Positions 54,333 through 62,761 of a DNA stretch of 64,000 nucleotides are shown piece after piece (the first letter of the stretch is position 1; every line of letters begins with the position of its first letter). A model generated the notes under the pieces. It ran no database searches. It had not been told where the DNA came from and saw only the letters and a list, made by a program, of their open reading frames with translations. A program made the translations under genes and the position numbers. The DNA lies in NCBI RefSeq assembly GCF_900156825.1, contig NZ_FTOV01000018.1, positions 1 to 64,000 of the forward strand, in the 5' to 3' direction. Source of the DNA: Chryseobacterium gambrini. GTDB taxonomy: Bacteria; Bacteroidota; Bacteroidia; Flavobacteriales; Weeksellaceae.

Positions 54333-57212
54333 TTAAAAAGATAAATTGATTCCCATTAGATAATTACGTGTAGACGGGTTATTGGTTCCTATAATCAGCT
54401 GACGCGCGTTATAAGGAAGACTGCTGTTTACCGCCTGATTCTGGTTACCGTAAGAGTTCGGTTCCGGATCCATCCCGGATTCTTTATGATATGGAGAGAA
54501 AAGAACGAGAGGATTAGTTACGGTTACATAAATTCTTAAACTATTTAATTTCAGATCATCTAAAAATTCTTTCTTCAAATTATAACCTAGTGTTATTGTT
54601 CTCAGTTTAAGATATGATCCATCGAAGTAAGCAAGAGTAGAACCGTATTTCGGGTTGTCTCCACTCATTATTCCTCCGGGTTTAGGATATCTTACATTCG
54701 GGTTTTCTGCCGTCCAGTAATCTACATCCACGTTATTCCCTCTTCCCGTTAATCTGTTAAGATATCCCGAAGAACCATAAATCGAGCTGATTAAAACACC
54801 ACCGTGCTGAAATGCACCTACAGTACTCAATTCAAAATTTTTGTAAGCGAATCTCATGTTGAAACCACCCTGCCAATCCGGAGCAGTATCGATAATTTGT
54901 CTGTCGTCCGGACCAATTGCTCTTACCGGAGTACCATCTGCATTGTAACCGCCGGTGTAAAGGACTTTAATCATTCCTACATTACCCCCCGGTTCCAATA
55001 TATTCAGGTAAGGATCTCCCTGCTGCCACAAACCAATGTTCTGATAGTCATAGATCGCGTTGATATTATGTCCTACAAACCAATTGTTCGCTACATCACG
55101 GATAGTCCCTGAATTCAAAGCTAAAATCTGATTTCTGTTGGCATACCAGTTAACCCCTGCATCCCAGCTGAATCCATCAGGATTGTTTATAATCGTACCA
55201 TTAAGTGAAACTTCCCAACCTTTGTTTTCTATCTGTCCTATGTTGTTCGTTACACTCGCAATACCTCCGGATATAGGAAGATTTGTCGGAGATAAAACCT
55301 GTTCTGTTTTAGTTCTGTAATACTCTACAGTACCTGTCAATCTATTATTAAATAATCCGAAATCCAAACCGAAGTTATTGGTTTTAGAGTATTCCCAGCC
55401 CAGCTCTGGATTTGGTGCAGTAGTAATATAAACCCCTGTCGTATTGGTATTTCCGAAATTATACGGAACAACCCCTAAAGTTCCTTTGGTAGTGTACGGA
55501 CCAACCGCCTGATTGGAAGTCTGCCCCCATCCGTATCTTAATTTGAACTGGTTGATGGCTTTGAGACTCTGCATGAAAGATTCATTCGCCAAATTCCAGC
55601 CTAACGATATTGCGGGATAGGTATGCCATTTGTTACCCGGTGCCAAAACAGATGCACCATCTGCACGAAGCGTTGCCGTAATCATATACTTATTATCGTA
55701 GGTGTACATAGCACGTCCCATATACGATATAAGCCCTCTCTGTATATATATCTGATCTTCAGGCTTTACAGATATATCTGCTTGTGGAGACTGTCCCAAA
55801 TTGTAATACTGGAAAAAGTCTGCCGGTACATTTTTGGCACTCATATAGCTGCTGATATACCGATTGCCTTCTGCAGAATATAAAGCTACAGCGTTGATCT
55901 TATGTTTTCCAAAAGTTTTGTCATAGGTTAATAAATTTTCTAAAGTCCAGTGATAAGTCTGACTGTTTCCTTTTCCTGCACTGGATGGAGCTGCCGCATT
56001 CACATTGAAAACCCCTACTCCTGTATAGTTTCCGCTGTTAGAAGTGGTATAATCCAAACCGACATTTAATCTGTATTTCAAACCGCTAATCGGTAAGCTT
56101 ACTTCTCCATATAAATTATTGTATGAAGAAAGACCTTTGCTTTCATCTACATATTTATCCCCCAGATTTTCGAGGGTCTTTCTGATATATACCCAAGACT
56201 GATCAATATTCGATGCCGTACTGATGGTTCTTTTAATACTTCCATCTGCATTATAAGGGTTTGCTAAAGGAGAGTTGCCCAGAACCGGCGCTCCTGCCAC
56301 TCCGTTACCATCCGACACGGTATAGTTGGTATTGGATGTAAATCCGAATTTGAAGCTTTTACCAACCTGCTGATCCAGAGCGATCCTTAATGAGAATCTT
56401 TCATAACTCTGGATCGGAATTAAAGCATCCTGTTTAAAATAGGATAAACCTACGTTATAATTACCACCTTCTGTTCCACCTGAAACCCCTACATCATGAC
56501 TGGTCATCATCGCTGGTTTATAATACAGCTTTTGCCAGTCTGTATTGGTGTCTAACGTTTCATCTTTTCCTAATCCGTAAATATTTCCTGCATCAGCTCT
56601 TAATTTAGCCAATTTAGGACCATCCATCATCGGAAACCTTGAAAACAAGGTCTGAACTCCTGTAAAAGAATTGTACGTAAATCTCGGCTTCTGACCTTTG
56701 GAGCCTCTGTTGGTTGTTACCAAAATAACTCCATTTGCTCCTCTGGAACCATAAATTGCAGTTGCAGAAGCATCTTTCAGGATATCTATACTTTTAATGT
56801 CACTGGAACTGATATCACCAAGTGATCCCACAAACGGAATTCCATCAAGAACAATTAACGGATCATTAGCATTGGGTGTTAAAGATCTTGTTCCTCTGAT
56901 GCGAATTTGCATGCTGGCTCCTGGCTTGGTAGAGGTCTGGCTAATATCGACACCTGCTGTTCTTCCCTGCAATGCCTGAGTAATGTTAGCAGTAGGTACT
57001 TCTCTTAAAACATCACCTTTTACGGATGCCACAGAGCCTGTTACCGCTTCTTTTCTTTGGGTTCCGTACCCGATTACCACTACTTCTTCTATTTTTTTCT
57101 CCTTAGCAACAGTATCTTTTTTACTCTGAGAATAGGCTAAACCGGAAGGTAATAAAGCCATCGCAAAAAAGAGCGCTGCTTTATTGGTTTTAGCTAAATA
57201 AGATCGATTCAT
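54333..57212 (-). CDS. SusC/RagA-like TonB-dependent oligosaccharide transporter
   Basis: 959-residue outer-membrane beta-barrel. Signal peptide ends near LAYSQ. The plug starts straight after a short linker with the TonB-box-like KKIEEVVVIGYGTQRKEAVTGS, and LQGRTAGVDI, IRIRGTRSL and PLIVLDGIPF follow. The usual N-terminal carboxypeptidase-regulatory-like domain of SusC proteins (about 80 residues) is absent, which accounts for the short length. The C-terminus ends in Phe, as for outer-membrane proteins. Pairs with susD for glycan uptake. Confidence 0.95.
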   Translation of the reverse strand: MNRSYLAKTNKAALFFAMALLPSGLAYSQSKKDTVAKEKKIEEVVVIGYGTQRKEAVTGSVASVKGDVLREVPTANITQALQGRTAGVDISQTSTKPGASMQIRIRGTRSLTPNANDPLIVLDGIPFVGSLGDISSSDIKSIDILKDASATAIYGSRGANGVILVTTNRGSKGQKPRFTYNSFTGVQTLFSRFPMMDGPKLAKLRADAGNIYGLGKDETLDTNTDWQKLYYKPAMMTSHDVGVSGGTEGGNYNVGLSYFKQDALIPIQSYERFSLRIALDQQVGKSFKFGFTSNTNYTVSDGNGVAGAPVLGNSPLANPYNADGSIKRTISTASNIDQSWVYIRKTLENLGDKYVDESKGLSSYNNLYGEVSLPISGLKYRLNVGLDYTTSNSGNYTGVGVFNVNAAAPSSAGKGNSQTYHWTLENLLTYDKTFGKHKINAVALYSAEGNRYISSYMSAKNVPADFFQYYNLGQSPQADISVKPEDQIYIQRGLISYMGRAMYTYDNKYMITATLRADGASVLAPGNKWHTYPAISLGWNLANESFMQSLKAINQFKLRYGWGQTSNQAVGPYTTKGTLGVVPYNFGNTNTTGVYITTAPNPELGWEYSKTNNFGLDFGLFNNRLTGTVEYYRTKTEQVLSPTNLPISGGIASVTNNIGQIENKGWEVSLNGTIINNPDGFSWDAGVNWYANRNQILALNSGTIRDVANNWFVGHNINAIYDYQNIGLWQQGDPYLNILEPGGNVGMIKVLYTGGYNADGTPVRAIGPDDRQIIDTAPDWQGGFNMRFAYKNFELSTVGAFQHGGVLISSIYGSSGYLNRLTGRGNNVDVDYWTAENPNVRYPKPGGIMSGDNPKYGSTLAYFDGSYLKLRTITLGYNLKKEFLDDLKLNSLRIYVTVTNPLVLFSPYHKESGMDPEPNSYGNQNQAVNSSLPYNARQLIIGTNNPSTRNYLMGINLSF

Positions 57213-57241
57213 AATTATTACGTTTAATATTAGGGTTGAAT

Positions 57242-57298
57242 AAAAAGGCTATTAATAATTATCGTATTGAAAAATCCTTAGTGTTTAGCAGCCTTTTT
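57242..57298. terminator. Terminator between xylA and susC
   Basis: Perfect 9-bp stem AAAAAGGCT/AGCCTTTTT around a 39-nt AT-rich loop; on the gene strand it ends in TTTTTATTC. It lies in the 94-bp gap after the xylA stop. The same gap is the only room for a susC promoter, so full termination here would need one within it. Confidence 0.65.
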
Positions 57299-57306
57299 AT
57301 GTTTAT

Positions 57307-58635
57307 TTAGATATACATATTCACAATCGCTTCAAACAGTTCCTGCTTTCCGCTTTTTGGCTGTGGTTCCCCAATTTCATGAGCTATCCTCTGAAGATCT
57401 TCCAAAGTAAGCGTTCCTGCTTCAAAAGCCTTTCCGTTTCCGTTATCGAAAGATGCGTAACGGTCTGTTCTCAGTTTTTTATAATCTGAATTTTCAAGAA
57501 TATCTGCTGCGGCTAATAATCCTTTCGCAAAAACATCCATTCCCGAAATATGAGAAATAAATAAATCTTCAGGATCAATAGAGTTTCTTCTGATTTTAGC
57601 ATCGAAATTTACTCCTCCGTTTCCTAAACCTCCTGCAGGAAGTAATACCAGCCATGCCTGAACCATATCTAAATAATCTACCGGAAACTGATCTGTATCC
57701 CATCCGTTCTGATAGTCTCCCCTGTTTGCATCGATGCTTCCTAAAAGTCCTGCATCTACTGCCACCTGAAGTTCGTGCTCGAAAGTATGTCCTGCCAGTG
57801 TTGCGTGGTTCACTTCAATATTTAATTTAAAATCTTTATCTAATCCGTAATGTCTCAGGAAGCCGATCACCGTTTCAGAATCGTAATCATACTGGTGTTT
57901 TGTAGGCTCCATCGGTTTTGGCTCAATAAGGAAAGTTCCTGTAAAGCCCTGCTGACGGGCATAGTCTCTGGACATGGTAAGAAAACGTGCCAAATGGTCT
58001 TTTTCACGCTTCATATCGGTATTTAAAAGACTCATGTAACCTTCTCTTCCTCCCCAGAACACATAGTTTTCGCCACCAAGAGCAATTGTAGCATCAATAG
58101 AATTTTTAACCTGAGTTCCTGCGCAGGCAACAACATCAAAATTCGGGTTCGTGGAAGCTCCGTTCATATATCTTTCGTGAGTGAAAACGTTTGCAGTTCC
58201 CCATAAAAGTTTAATTCCGGTTTCCTGTTGTTTTTGTTTTGCATATTCCACTACAGCCTGAAGGTTTTTTTCGTAATCCTTCCAGTTATCGGCAGGATCT
58301 ACCAAATCTATATCATGGAAACAATAGTAATTGAAGCCCATTTTAGACATAAATTCGAAACCGGCATCCATTTTATGCATTGCTCTGGTTACCGCATCGT
58401 TTCCGATGTCCCATGGATGATGAATTGTTGGTCCTCCAAACGGATCGCTTCCGTTTGCACATAAGGTATGCCACCAAGCCATCGCAAAACGCGTCCAGTC
58501 TTTCATAGGTTTTCCCATCACAATTCTTTCTGCATCATAATATCTGAAAGCCATTGGATTTCTGCTTTCTTTCCCTTCAAACTTGATTTTGTCGATACCT
58601 GTAAAAAACTCTTTCGTACCTGTTAAAGTGTTCAT
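57307..58635 (-). CDS. xylA: Xylose isomerase
   Basis: 442-residue xylose isomerase converting D-xylose to D-xylulose. Active-site His is in YYCFHDIDLVDP, and metal ligands in FLIEPKPMEPTKHQYD, LNIEVNHATLAGHTFEHEL and GSIDANRGDYQNGWDTD. ENYVFWGGREGY is diagnostic. It is 108 bp after xylB in the same direction. Confidence 0.97.
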   Translation of the reverse strand: MNTLTGTKEFFTGIDKIKFEGKESRNPMAFRYYDAERIVMGKPMKDWTRFAMAWWHTLCANGSDPFGGPTIHHPWDIGNDAVTRAMHKMDAGFEFMSKMGFNYYCFHDIDLVDPADNWKDYEKNLQAVVEYAKQKQQETGIKLLWGTANVFTHERYMNGASTNPNFDVVACAGTQVKNSIDATIALGGENYVFWGGREGYMSLLNTDMKREKDHLARFLTMSRDYARQQGFTGTFLIEPKPMEPTKHQYDYDSETVIGFLRHYGLDKDFKLNIEVNHATLAGHTFEHELQVAVDAGLLGSIDANRGDYQNGWDTDQFPVDYLDMVQAWLVLLPAGGLGNGGVNFDAKIRRNSIDPEDLFISHISGMDVFAKGLLAAADILENSDYKKLRTDRYASFDNGNGKAFEAGTLTLEDLQRIAHEIGEPQPKSGKQELFEAIVNMYI

Positions 58636-58743
58636 ATATTTGTTATAATTTTTAGTTTAATTTTAAAATTCAACATAAAGTTTCCCTGCTCACTGATCCT
58701 TGAGGGTCAATAAGTACAATAAAAAATCTTTTTGTATTGGTGA

Positions 58744-60228
58744 TTATACTATTTCGTTAAGATGCTGTTTCCATCTCGAATAGGCTTCTAAGTATTGTTC
58801 TCTTTTTTCCAGTTGCGGTTCTATTACGGCGATTCTTTCCAGAGAGGCAAAGGCTTCTTTAGCATCTGCGTAAAAGCCGATTCCCATTCCTGCGGCTCTT
58901 GCAGCACCTACCGCTCCGTCGGTATCATAAAGTTCAATAACGGCATTGCTTACTCCGGCTAATGATTTTCTGAAAATTGAACTCAGGAACATATTGGCAT
59001 TTCCTGCCCGAATTACCTGAATATCCATCCCGATATTTCTCATGATATTCATTCCGTATTCGTAAGAAAATACAATTCCTTCCTGCGCGGCACGCAGAAT
59101 ATCTCCTTTGGTATGGATATTAAAATTAATTCCGTGGATGGAGCAGTTGGTTTCCTTATTTTCCAGCACTCTTTCTGCTCCGTTTCCGAAAGGAATGATG
59201 CTTAATCCTTTGGCTCCTACCGGTGAAAGGGATGCCAGATCGTTCATGTCTCCGTAAGAGGATAATGATGTTGCAAAATTCTGTTTTAGCCAGGAGTTTA
59301 AAATTCCTGTTCCGTTAATGCAAAGCAAAACTCCCAATCTTGTTAATTCTTCTGTATGATTTACATGTGCAAAAGTATTAACCCTTGATAATGTATCATA
59401 TTCCAACTGATCCAGAACGCCATAAACTACGCCTGAAGTTCCTGCTGTGGAAGCGATTTCTCCGGGATTGAAAACATTGAGTGACAATGCATTATTGGGC
59501 TGATCTCCTGCTCTGTAGGAAATGGGAGTTCCTTCTTTTAAGCCTAATTCCTGCGCCGCTACGGCAGAAACTGTTGACTGAATCCCGAATGTAGGTACGA
59601 TTTCAGGGAAAAAGCTTTTCGGAATCCCGTAATAATTAATGACATCTTCTGAGATGCAATTGTTTTTAAAGTCCCAGAAAATCCCTTCTGATAGACCTTC
59701 AACCGTAATACCGATCTCTCCGGAAAGTCTCATGGCGATGTAATCTCCGGGAAGCATTATTTTATCTATTTTCCCGAAAATTTCAGGTTCATTTTCTTTT
59801 ACCCATGCTAATTTTGATGCGGTAAAATTCCCCGGCGAATTCAGCAAATGGGATAAGCATTTCTCTTCTCCGATTGCTTTAAAGGCTTTTTCACCGTAAG
59901 GAACAGCGCGACTGTCGCACCAGATGATGGATGGTCTTAGCAGGTTCTGATCTTTATCTACTAAAATTAAACCGTGCATTTGCCACGTAATACCAATTCC
60001 CTTAATGTCTTCTGCATGTATACCGGCTTCATGCATTACCGCTTCATGTGCCAATTTCAGATTTGTCCACCAGTCGACAGGATTCTGCTCTGCCCAACCC
60101 GGATGTACCGCAGTAATTTTCATTTCTTTTTTAGGAGAAAATTCGGATGCGATTACTTTTCCGCTGGATGCCTCGATGAGACAAACTTTCACAGAAGAAC
60201 TGCCGATATCATAGCCTAGTAAGTACAT
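58744..60228 (-). CDS. xylB: Xylulokinase
   Basis: FGGY-family kinase of 494 residues phosphorylating D-xylulose. N-terminal LGYDIGSSSVKVCLIE and GITWQMHGLILVD, the nucleotide-binding STAGTSGVVYG and the C-terminal GAVGAARAAGMG block match xylulokinase. It starts 18 nt after the xylR stop, so xylR-xylB(-xylA) is likely one transcript. Product joins the AraBAD product at xylulose-5-phosphate. Confidence 0.96.
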   Translation of the reverse strand: MYLLGYDIGSSSVKVCLIEASSGKVIASEFSPKKEMKITAVHPGWAEQNPVDWWTNLKLAHEAVMHEAGIHAEDIKGIGITWQMHGLILVDKDQNLLRPSIIWCDSRAVPYGEKAFKAIGEEKCLSHLLNSPGNFTASKLAWVKENEPEIFGKIDKIMLPGDYIAMRLSGEIGITVEGLSEGIFWDFKNNCISEDVINYYGIPKSFFPEIVPTFGIQSTVSAVAAQELGLKEGTPISYRAGDQPNNALSLNVFNPGEIASTAGTSGVVYGVLDQLEYDTLSRVNTFAHVNHTEELTRLGVLLCINGTGILNSWLKQNFATSLSSYGDMNDLASLSPVGAKGLSIIPFGNGAERVLENKETNCSIHGINFNIHTKGDILRAAQEGIVFSYEYGMNIMRNIGMDIQVIRAGNANMFLSSIFRKSLAGVSNAVIELYDTDGAVGAARAAGMGIGFYADAKEAFASLERIAVIEPQLEKREQYLEAYSRWKQHLNEIV

Positions 60229-60245
60229 ATAGTTTTAAAAAGGTA

Positions 60246-60962
60246 TTATTTTATTAGTTTAGTATTGTTTTTCTTGTAAATTTTGGCATCGAATTTATAA
60301 TATCGGGCTGCGCGGTGTGATACATTTTTTTCAATCTCATCCAATGGAATGATGTAATTGAATGAAGATATTTTTTTATGAAAGTTCTTAATATCAATTT
60401 GTTTTTCACTTAATGCACTGTACAACTGGTAAAGCTGTCTGATGGTGAATTTTTTGGGAAGCAGCTCAAAAATAATTGAGAAATCCACTTCTATCCATTT
60501 TCTTACCTCCCCCAAAGATTCATTAATAATCTTATTATGATCAAACGGCAGAGAGGGAACCTCATCTATGGGAAACCAATCTACTGTACTGTATTTTGTA
60601 CTGTTAATCTTATGATCAATCTTACACAGAGAAAGATAAGCAACGGTAATAATCCTGTCGATATGCTGTTTGTACTCTGTTCCCATCCATTGGATGTCGT
60701 TTTCATTATTGGCTCTCATAGGATCTGCAAAACACTTAAACTGTTTCAGAACCATCTTTTTAATTCCTGTAAGCTCGTGCAGTACTCTTTCTGCAGCATC
60801 GTCCACATCTTCATCACTAAAAATAAGACTTCCCGGAAGCTTTATCTGTTTTTCCTGGTCCAGATGTCTTTCTACCAATAAAATATTTAATCTGTTTTCG
60901 TGGTCGAAACCAAAAACAACACAATCAACCGAAACATAGGTATGTATAAAATTGGGGCTCAT
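60246..60962 (-). CDS. XylR-type Nudix-derived winged-helix regulator
   Basis: Paralogue of AraR. With the start at 60962 it has 238 residues: Nudix fold (about 1-150) with a degenerate box (GSLIFSDEDVDDAAERVLHE, no REUXEE), then a winged helix (LLPKKFTIRQLYQLYSALSEK). A frame start at 60992 (TTG) is possible but lies inside the -7 element TATATTTG (60990-60997), so 60962 (ATG, MSPNFIHTYVSVDCVVFG) is preferred. It heads the xylBA genes; Nudix-type regulators of xylose genes are known from Bacteroidota. The inducer is inferred to be xylose. Confidence 0.86.
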   Translation of the reverse strand: MSPNFIHTYVSVDCVVFGFDHENRLNILLVERHLDQEKQIKLPGSLIFSDEDVDDAAERVLHELTGIKKMVLKQFKCFADPMRANNENDIQWMGTEYKQHIDRIITVAYLSLCKIDHKINSTKYSTVDWFPIDEVPSLPFDHNKIINESLGEVRKWIEVDFSIIFELLPKKFTIRQLYQLYSALSEKQIDIKNFHKKISSFNYIIPLDEIEKNVSHRAARYYKFDAKIYKKNNTKLIK

Positions 60963-60967
60963 GCAAG

Positions 60968-60997
60968 TGTTAACATTTATGTAACATGACAAATATA
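60968..60997 (-). promoter_or_regulatory. xylR promoter and candidate operator
   Basis: Minus-strand -7 element TATATTTG (60990-60997), then the imperfect palindrome TGTTACATAAATGTTAACA (60968-60986) between the promoter and the ATG. A repressor bound there would block initiation or early elongation. Confidence 0.5.
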
Positions 60998-61248
60998 AAA
61001 ATTCAAATGAATAAAAAAAATAAATTTCACACTAAGACCTAAATATCAGCAATTTACATATCGATTTTTTATGAAAACATTCACATACAAATTATGATAA
61101 GGTTATCATTAAAATTACACTTATCGATATTGTAACCGATCAGTTAACAAGTATTTATGATGAAGAATACGGGAAGAAAAGAGGTGCTTTTTTCAGAAAA
61201 ATATTATGATAAGAATTAGAAAAAAATAAATCAAAAAAAAACATAAAC

Positions 61249-61267
61249 AAGTGTAAAAAAAACACTT
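61249..61267. promoter_or_regulatory. AraR-like palindrome in the xylR upstream region
   Basis: AAGTGTAAAAAAAACACTT: 6-bp perfect outer arms AAGTGT/ACACTT in the same 19-bp 8-3-8 layout as the araR, araB and GH3 sites. It is about 250 bp from the xylR -7 element, so a role there is uncertain. Confidence 0.45.
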
Positions 61268-61430
61268 TTAAACAAAAAAAACGTTAAAAATTGATATTAT
61301 TTTTTACCATTTTTGCACGTAAGCCATCGGAAAATTACAAATAACAGAATTTTAGTAGGTTTTGAAATAAATTCTCCGCAGGAAGAAATCATTAATAAAA
61401 TGTTTAAAGACACACTTGTTGAAGTCACAA

Positions 61431-61468
61431 AAAAACCGGCATTGGAAGTTAACTTCAAGCCGGTTTTT
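61431..61468. terminator. Strong bidirectional hairpin terminator
   Basis: Perfect 10-bp stem AAAAACCGGC/GCCGGTTTTT with an inner 12-bp palindrome GAAGTTAACTTC, giving one long hairpin. U-runs occur on both strands (TTTTTATTTTA on plus, TTTTTTTG on minus). On the minus strand it would end the 190-aa gene; on the plus strand, an unknown short transcript. Confidence 0.8.
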
Positions 61469-61675
61469 ATTTTATCCTGATTGTAATTGATTATCCCGTT
61501 GTTTAAGCTAATTTAAATTAACCACAAAAGGCGCAAATGATGGGCTAAACTTGTATGTAAATGTGATTACAAATGAAGTTCATACCAACCTTAAAAATCT
61601 CTGATGTTTTATGCTTTTGAGGGTTTAAAATATTCTAATCATTTCATTTTGGCGCGTTGGATTGAAAGAAAATAT

Positions 61676-62248
61676 TTATGTTGACTGAAGTTCAGCAGTC
61701 TGTTGCTGTTCATGCGGAAATTTTTCCCTGTTGTTTTCACGTTCGAGAATCAGCCATGCTGCATCCAGCATTTTGATGAGGTGCAAATACGGATCTACTA
61801 TATTGCGCTCCGGTACATTATTAAACGTTCCGAGCGAGAAATACACGACTTCCGAGAGAAACTCCTCGAATTCCTCAAGACGGTATTTTTTAAAGGCTTT
61901 CCTGAAAACTTTTGCCGGATCGCGATATTCTTTTTCCGACAATGAACCCTTCAAAATCGGATTTTTGTGTTCCGAAAGTTCATGAACCAGCCATTTTCCT
62001 CGATCTTTTCTAAGGGAATATGCTGCGCGAATAAACGACCGGAGCGACTGGTGAAAATAAAAGATAACGGAAGGATCTTCCGGAATCCGTGTTTTGCGCT
62101 GTGCGGCGTATTGTATGATGAGATTTAGGCGTTCTTTGGCTGTTGTCCAATCATGAAACTGGAAAAATACTTCCATCAGTGAAAGTGCGGAATGTTTATT
62201 CCGACCGCACCAAAAACGGGATTCAAAATCTATGCTGTTCTTTTTCAT
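61676..62248 (-). CDS. Hypothetical protein, all-helical, unrecognised
   Basis: 190 residues, no signal peptide or membrane segment, mostly charged helix. Notable segments are FWCGRNKHSALSLMEVFFQF near the N-terminus and a Lys/Arg/Glu-rich centre (KAFKKYRLEEFEEFLSEVV). The tail is Gln-rich. I do not recognise a family. The gene is divergent from the XRE regulator, with the 20-bp palindrome between them, and a terminator lies about 200 nt downstream. A regulated two-gene unit is possible. Confidence 0.7.
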   Translation of the reverse strand: MKKNSIDFESRFWCGRNKHSALSLMEVFFQFHDWTTAKERLNLIIQYAAQRKTRIPEDPSVIFYFHQSLRSFIRAAYSLRKDRGKWLVHELSEHKNPILKGSLSEKEYRDPAKVFRKAFKKYRLEEFEEFLSEVVYFSLGTFNNVPERNIVDPYLHLIKMLDAAWLILERENNREKFPHEQQQTAELQST

Positions 62249-62344
62249 ACGAAGAATGTTTTGTGTTTTATTGTTTTTTGGGTAGCTCTTTTGCTTTACG
62301 TTGTTGCAAAATTGATTTTACAAATATAAATAAAAAATTAAAAA

Positions 62345-62364
62345 AGGATACTTATAAGTATCCT
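62345..62364. promoter_or_regulatory. Perfect 20-bp palindrome, likely operator
   Basis: AGGATACTTATAAGTATCCT is a perfect 10+10 inverted repeat with no loop, 34 bp before the XRE gene start and about 100 bp before the 190-aa gene start. Loop-less symmetry suits a dimeric HTH regulator. On the minus strand a T-run (CCTTTTTT) follows, so a terminator role cannot be excluded. Confidence 0.6.
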
Positions 62365-62398
62365 AAATTTTAACTTCAAACATAGAATTTTACAGTTA

Positions 62399-62680
62399 AT
62401 GAATGAAATTGATCTTACTAGCTGTAAAAAAGCACTTGGGTACAGAATTTCTGAATTAAGAAAGAAAATTATAAATCCCGAAACCAATAAACCTATTTCA
62501 CAGGAAGAACTGGGTTTAAGGACTGGTCATGCGAAAAAGACAATCGGAGAATTAGAGCGAGGCAATACGAATCCACGCTATGATACTTTGCTTATTATAT
62601 GCAGGGAACTTAATGTTACGATTCAAGAACTCTTTGATTTTGATATGAAGAAATATATCAAACTTGCTAATAAATCCTGA
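62399..62680 (+). CDS. XRE-family HTH transcriptional regulator
   Basis: 93-residue Cro/C1-type DNA-binding protein. The five-helix HTH core runs from about residue 15 to 80 (ISQEELGLRTGHAKKTIGELERGNTNPRYDTLLIICRELNV). No additional sensor domain is visible. It faces the ROCO gene (convergent, 81 bp apart) and is divergent from the 190-aa gene. Candidate binding site is the 62345-62364 palindrome. Solitary XRE proteins of this size often control accessory or phage-like genes, but a target is not shown by the sequence. Confidence 0.88.
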   Translation: MNEIDLTSCKKALGYRISELRKKIINPETNKPISQEELGLRTGHAKKTIGELERGNTNPRYDTLLIICRELNVTIQELFDFDMKKYIKLANKS

Positions 62681-62761
62681 CGAGAGTTTTTTGAAAAATT
62701 TAGAATTTAAGCAAATCTATCTTGAATTGAAATAAAAGTTGATATATATATGAATTAAATA

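Larger units (their letters stand above)
60993..61675. other. Regulatory/intergenic region upstream of xylR
   Basis: 683 bp, very AT-rich. Contains the perfect palindrome ATGATAAGGTTATCAT (61094-61109), an AraR-like palindrome AAGTGTAAAAAAAACACTT (61249-61267), a strong hairpin terminator (61431-61468) and a one-mismatch copy of the 9278 repeat (61520-61537). A frame from about 61313 to 61480 on the plus strand is open (about 55 codons, last part coded by the hairpin) but has no good ATG start. Confidence 0.5.

Noticed and set aside
60963..60992. Ten extra N-terminal codons of xylR from TTG
   Set aside because: The TTG lies within the -7 promoter element, and homologous AraR begins at the equivalent of the ATG at 60962.
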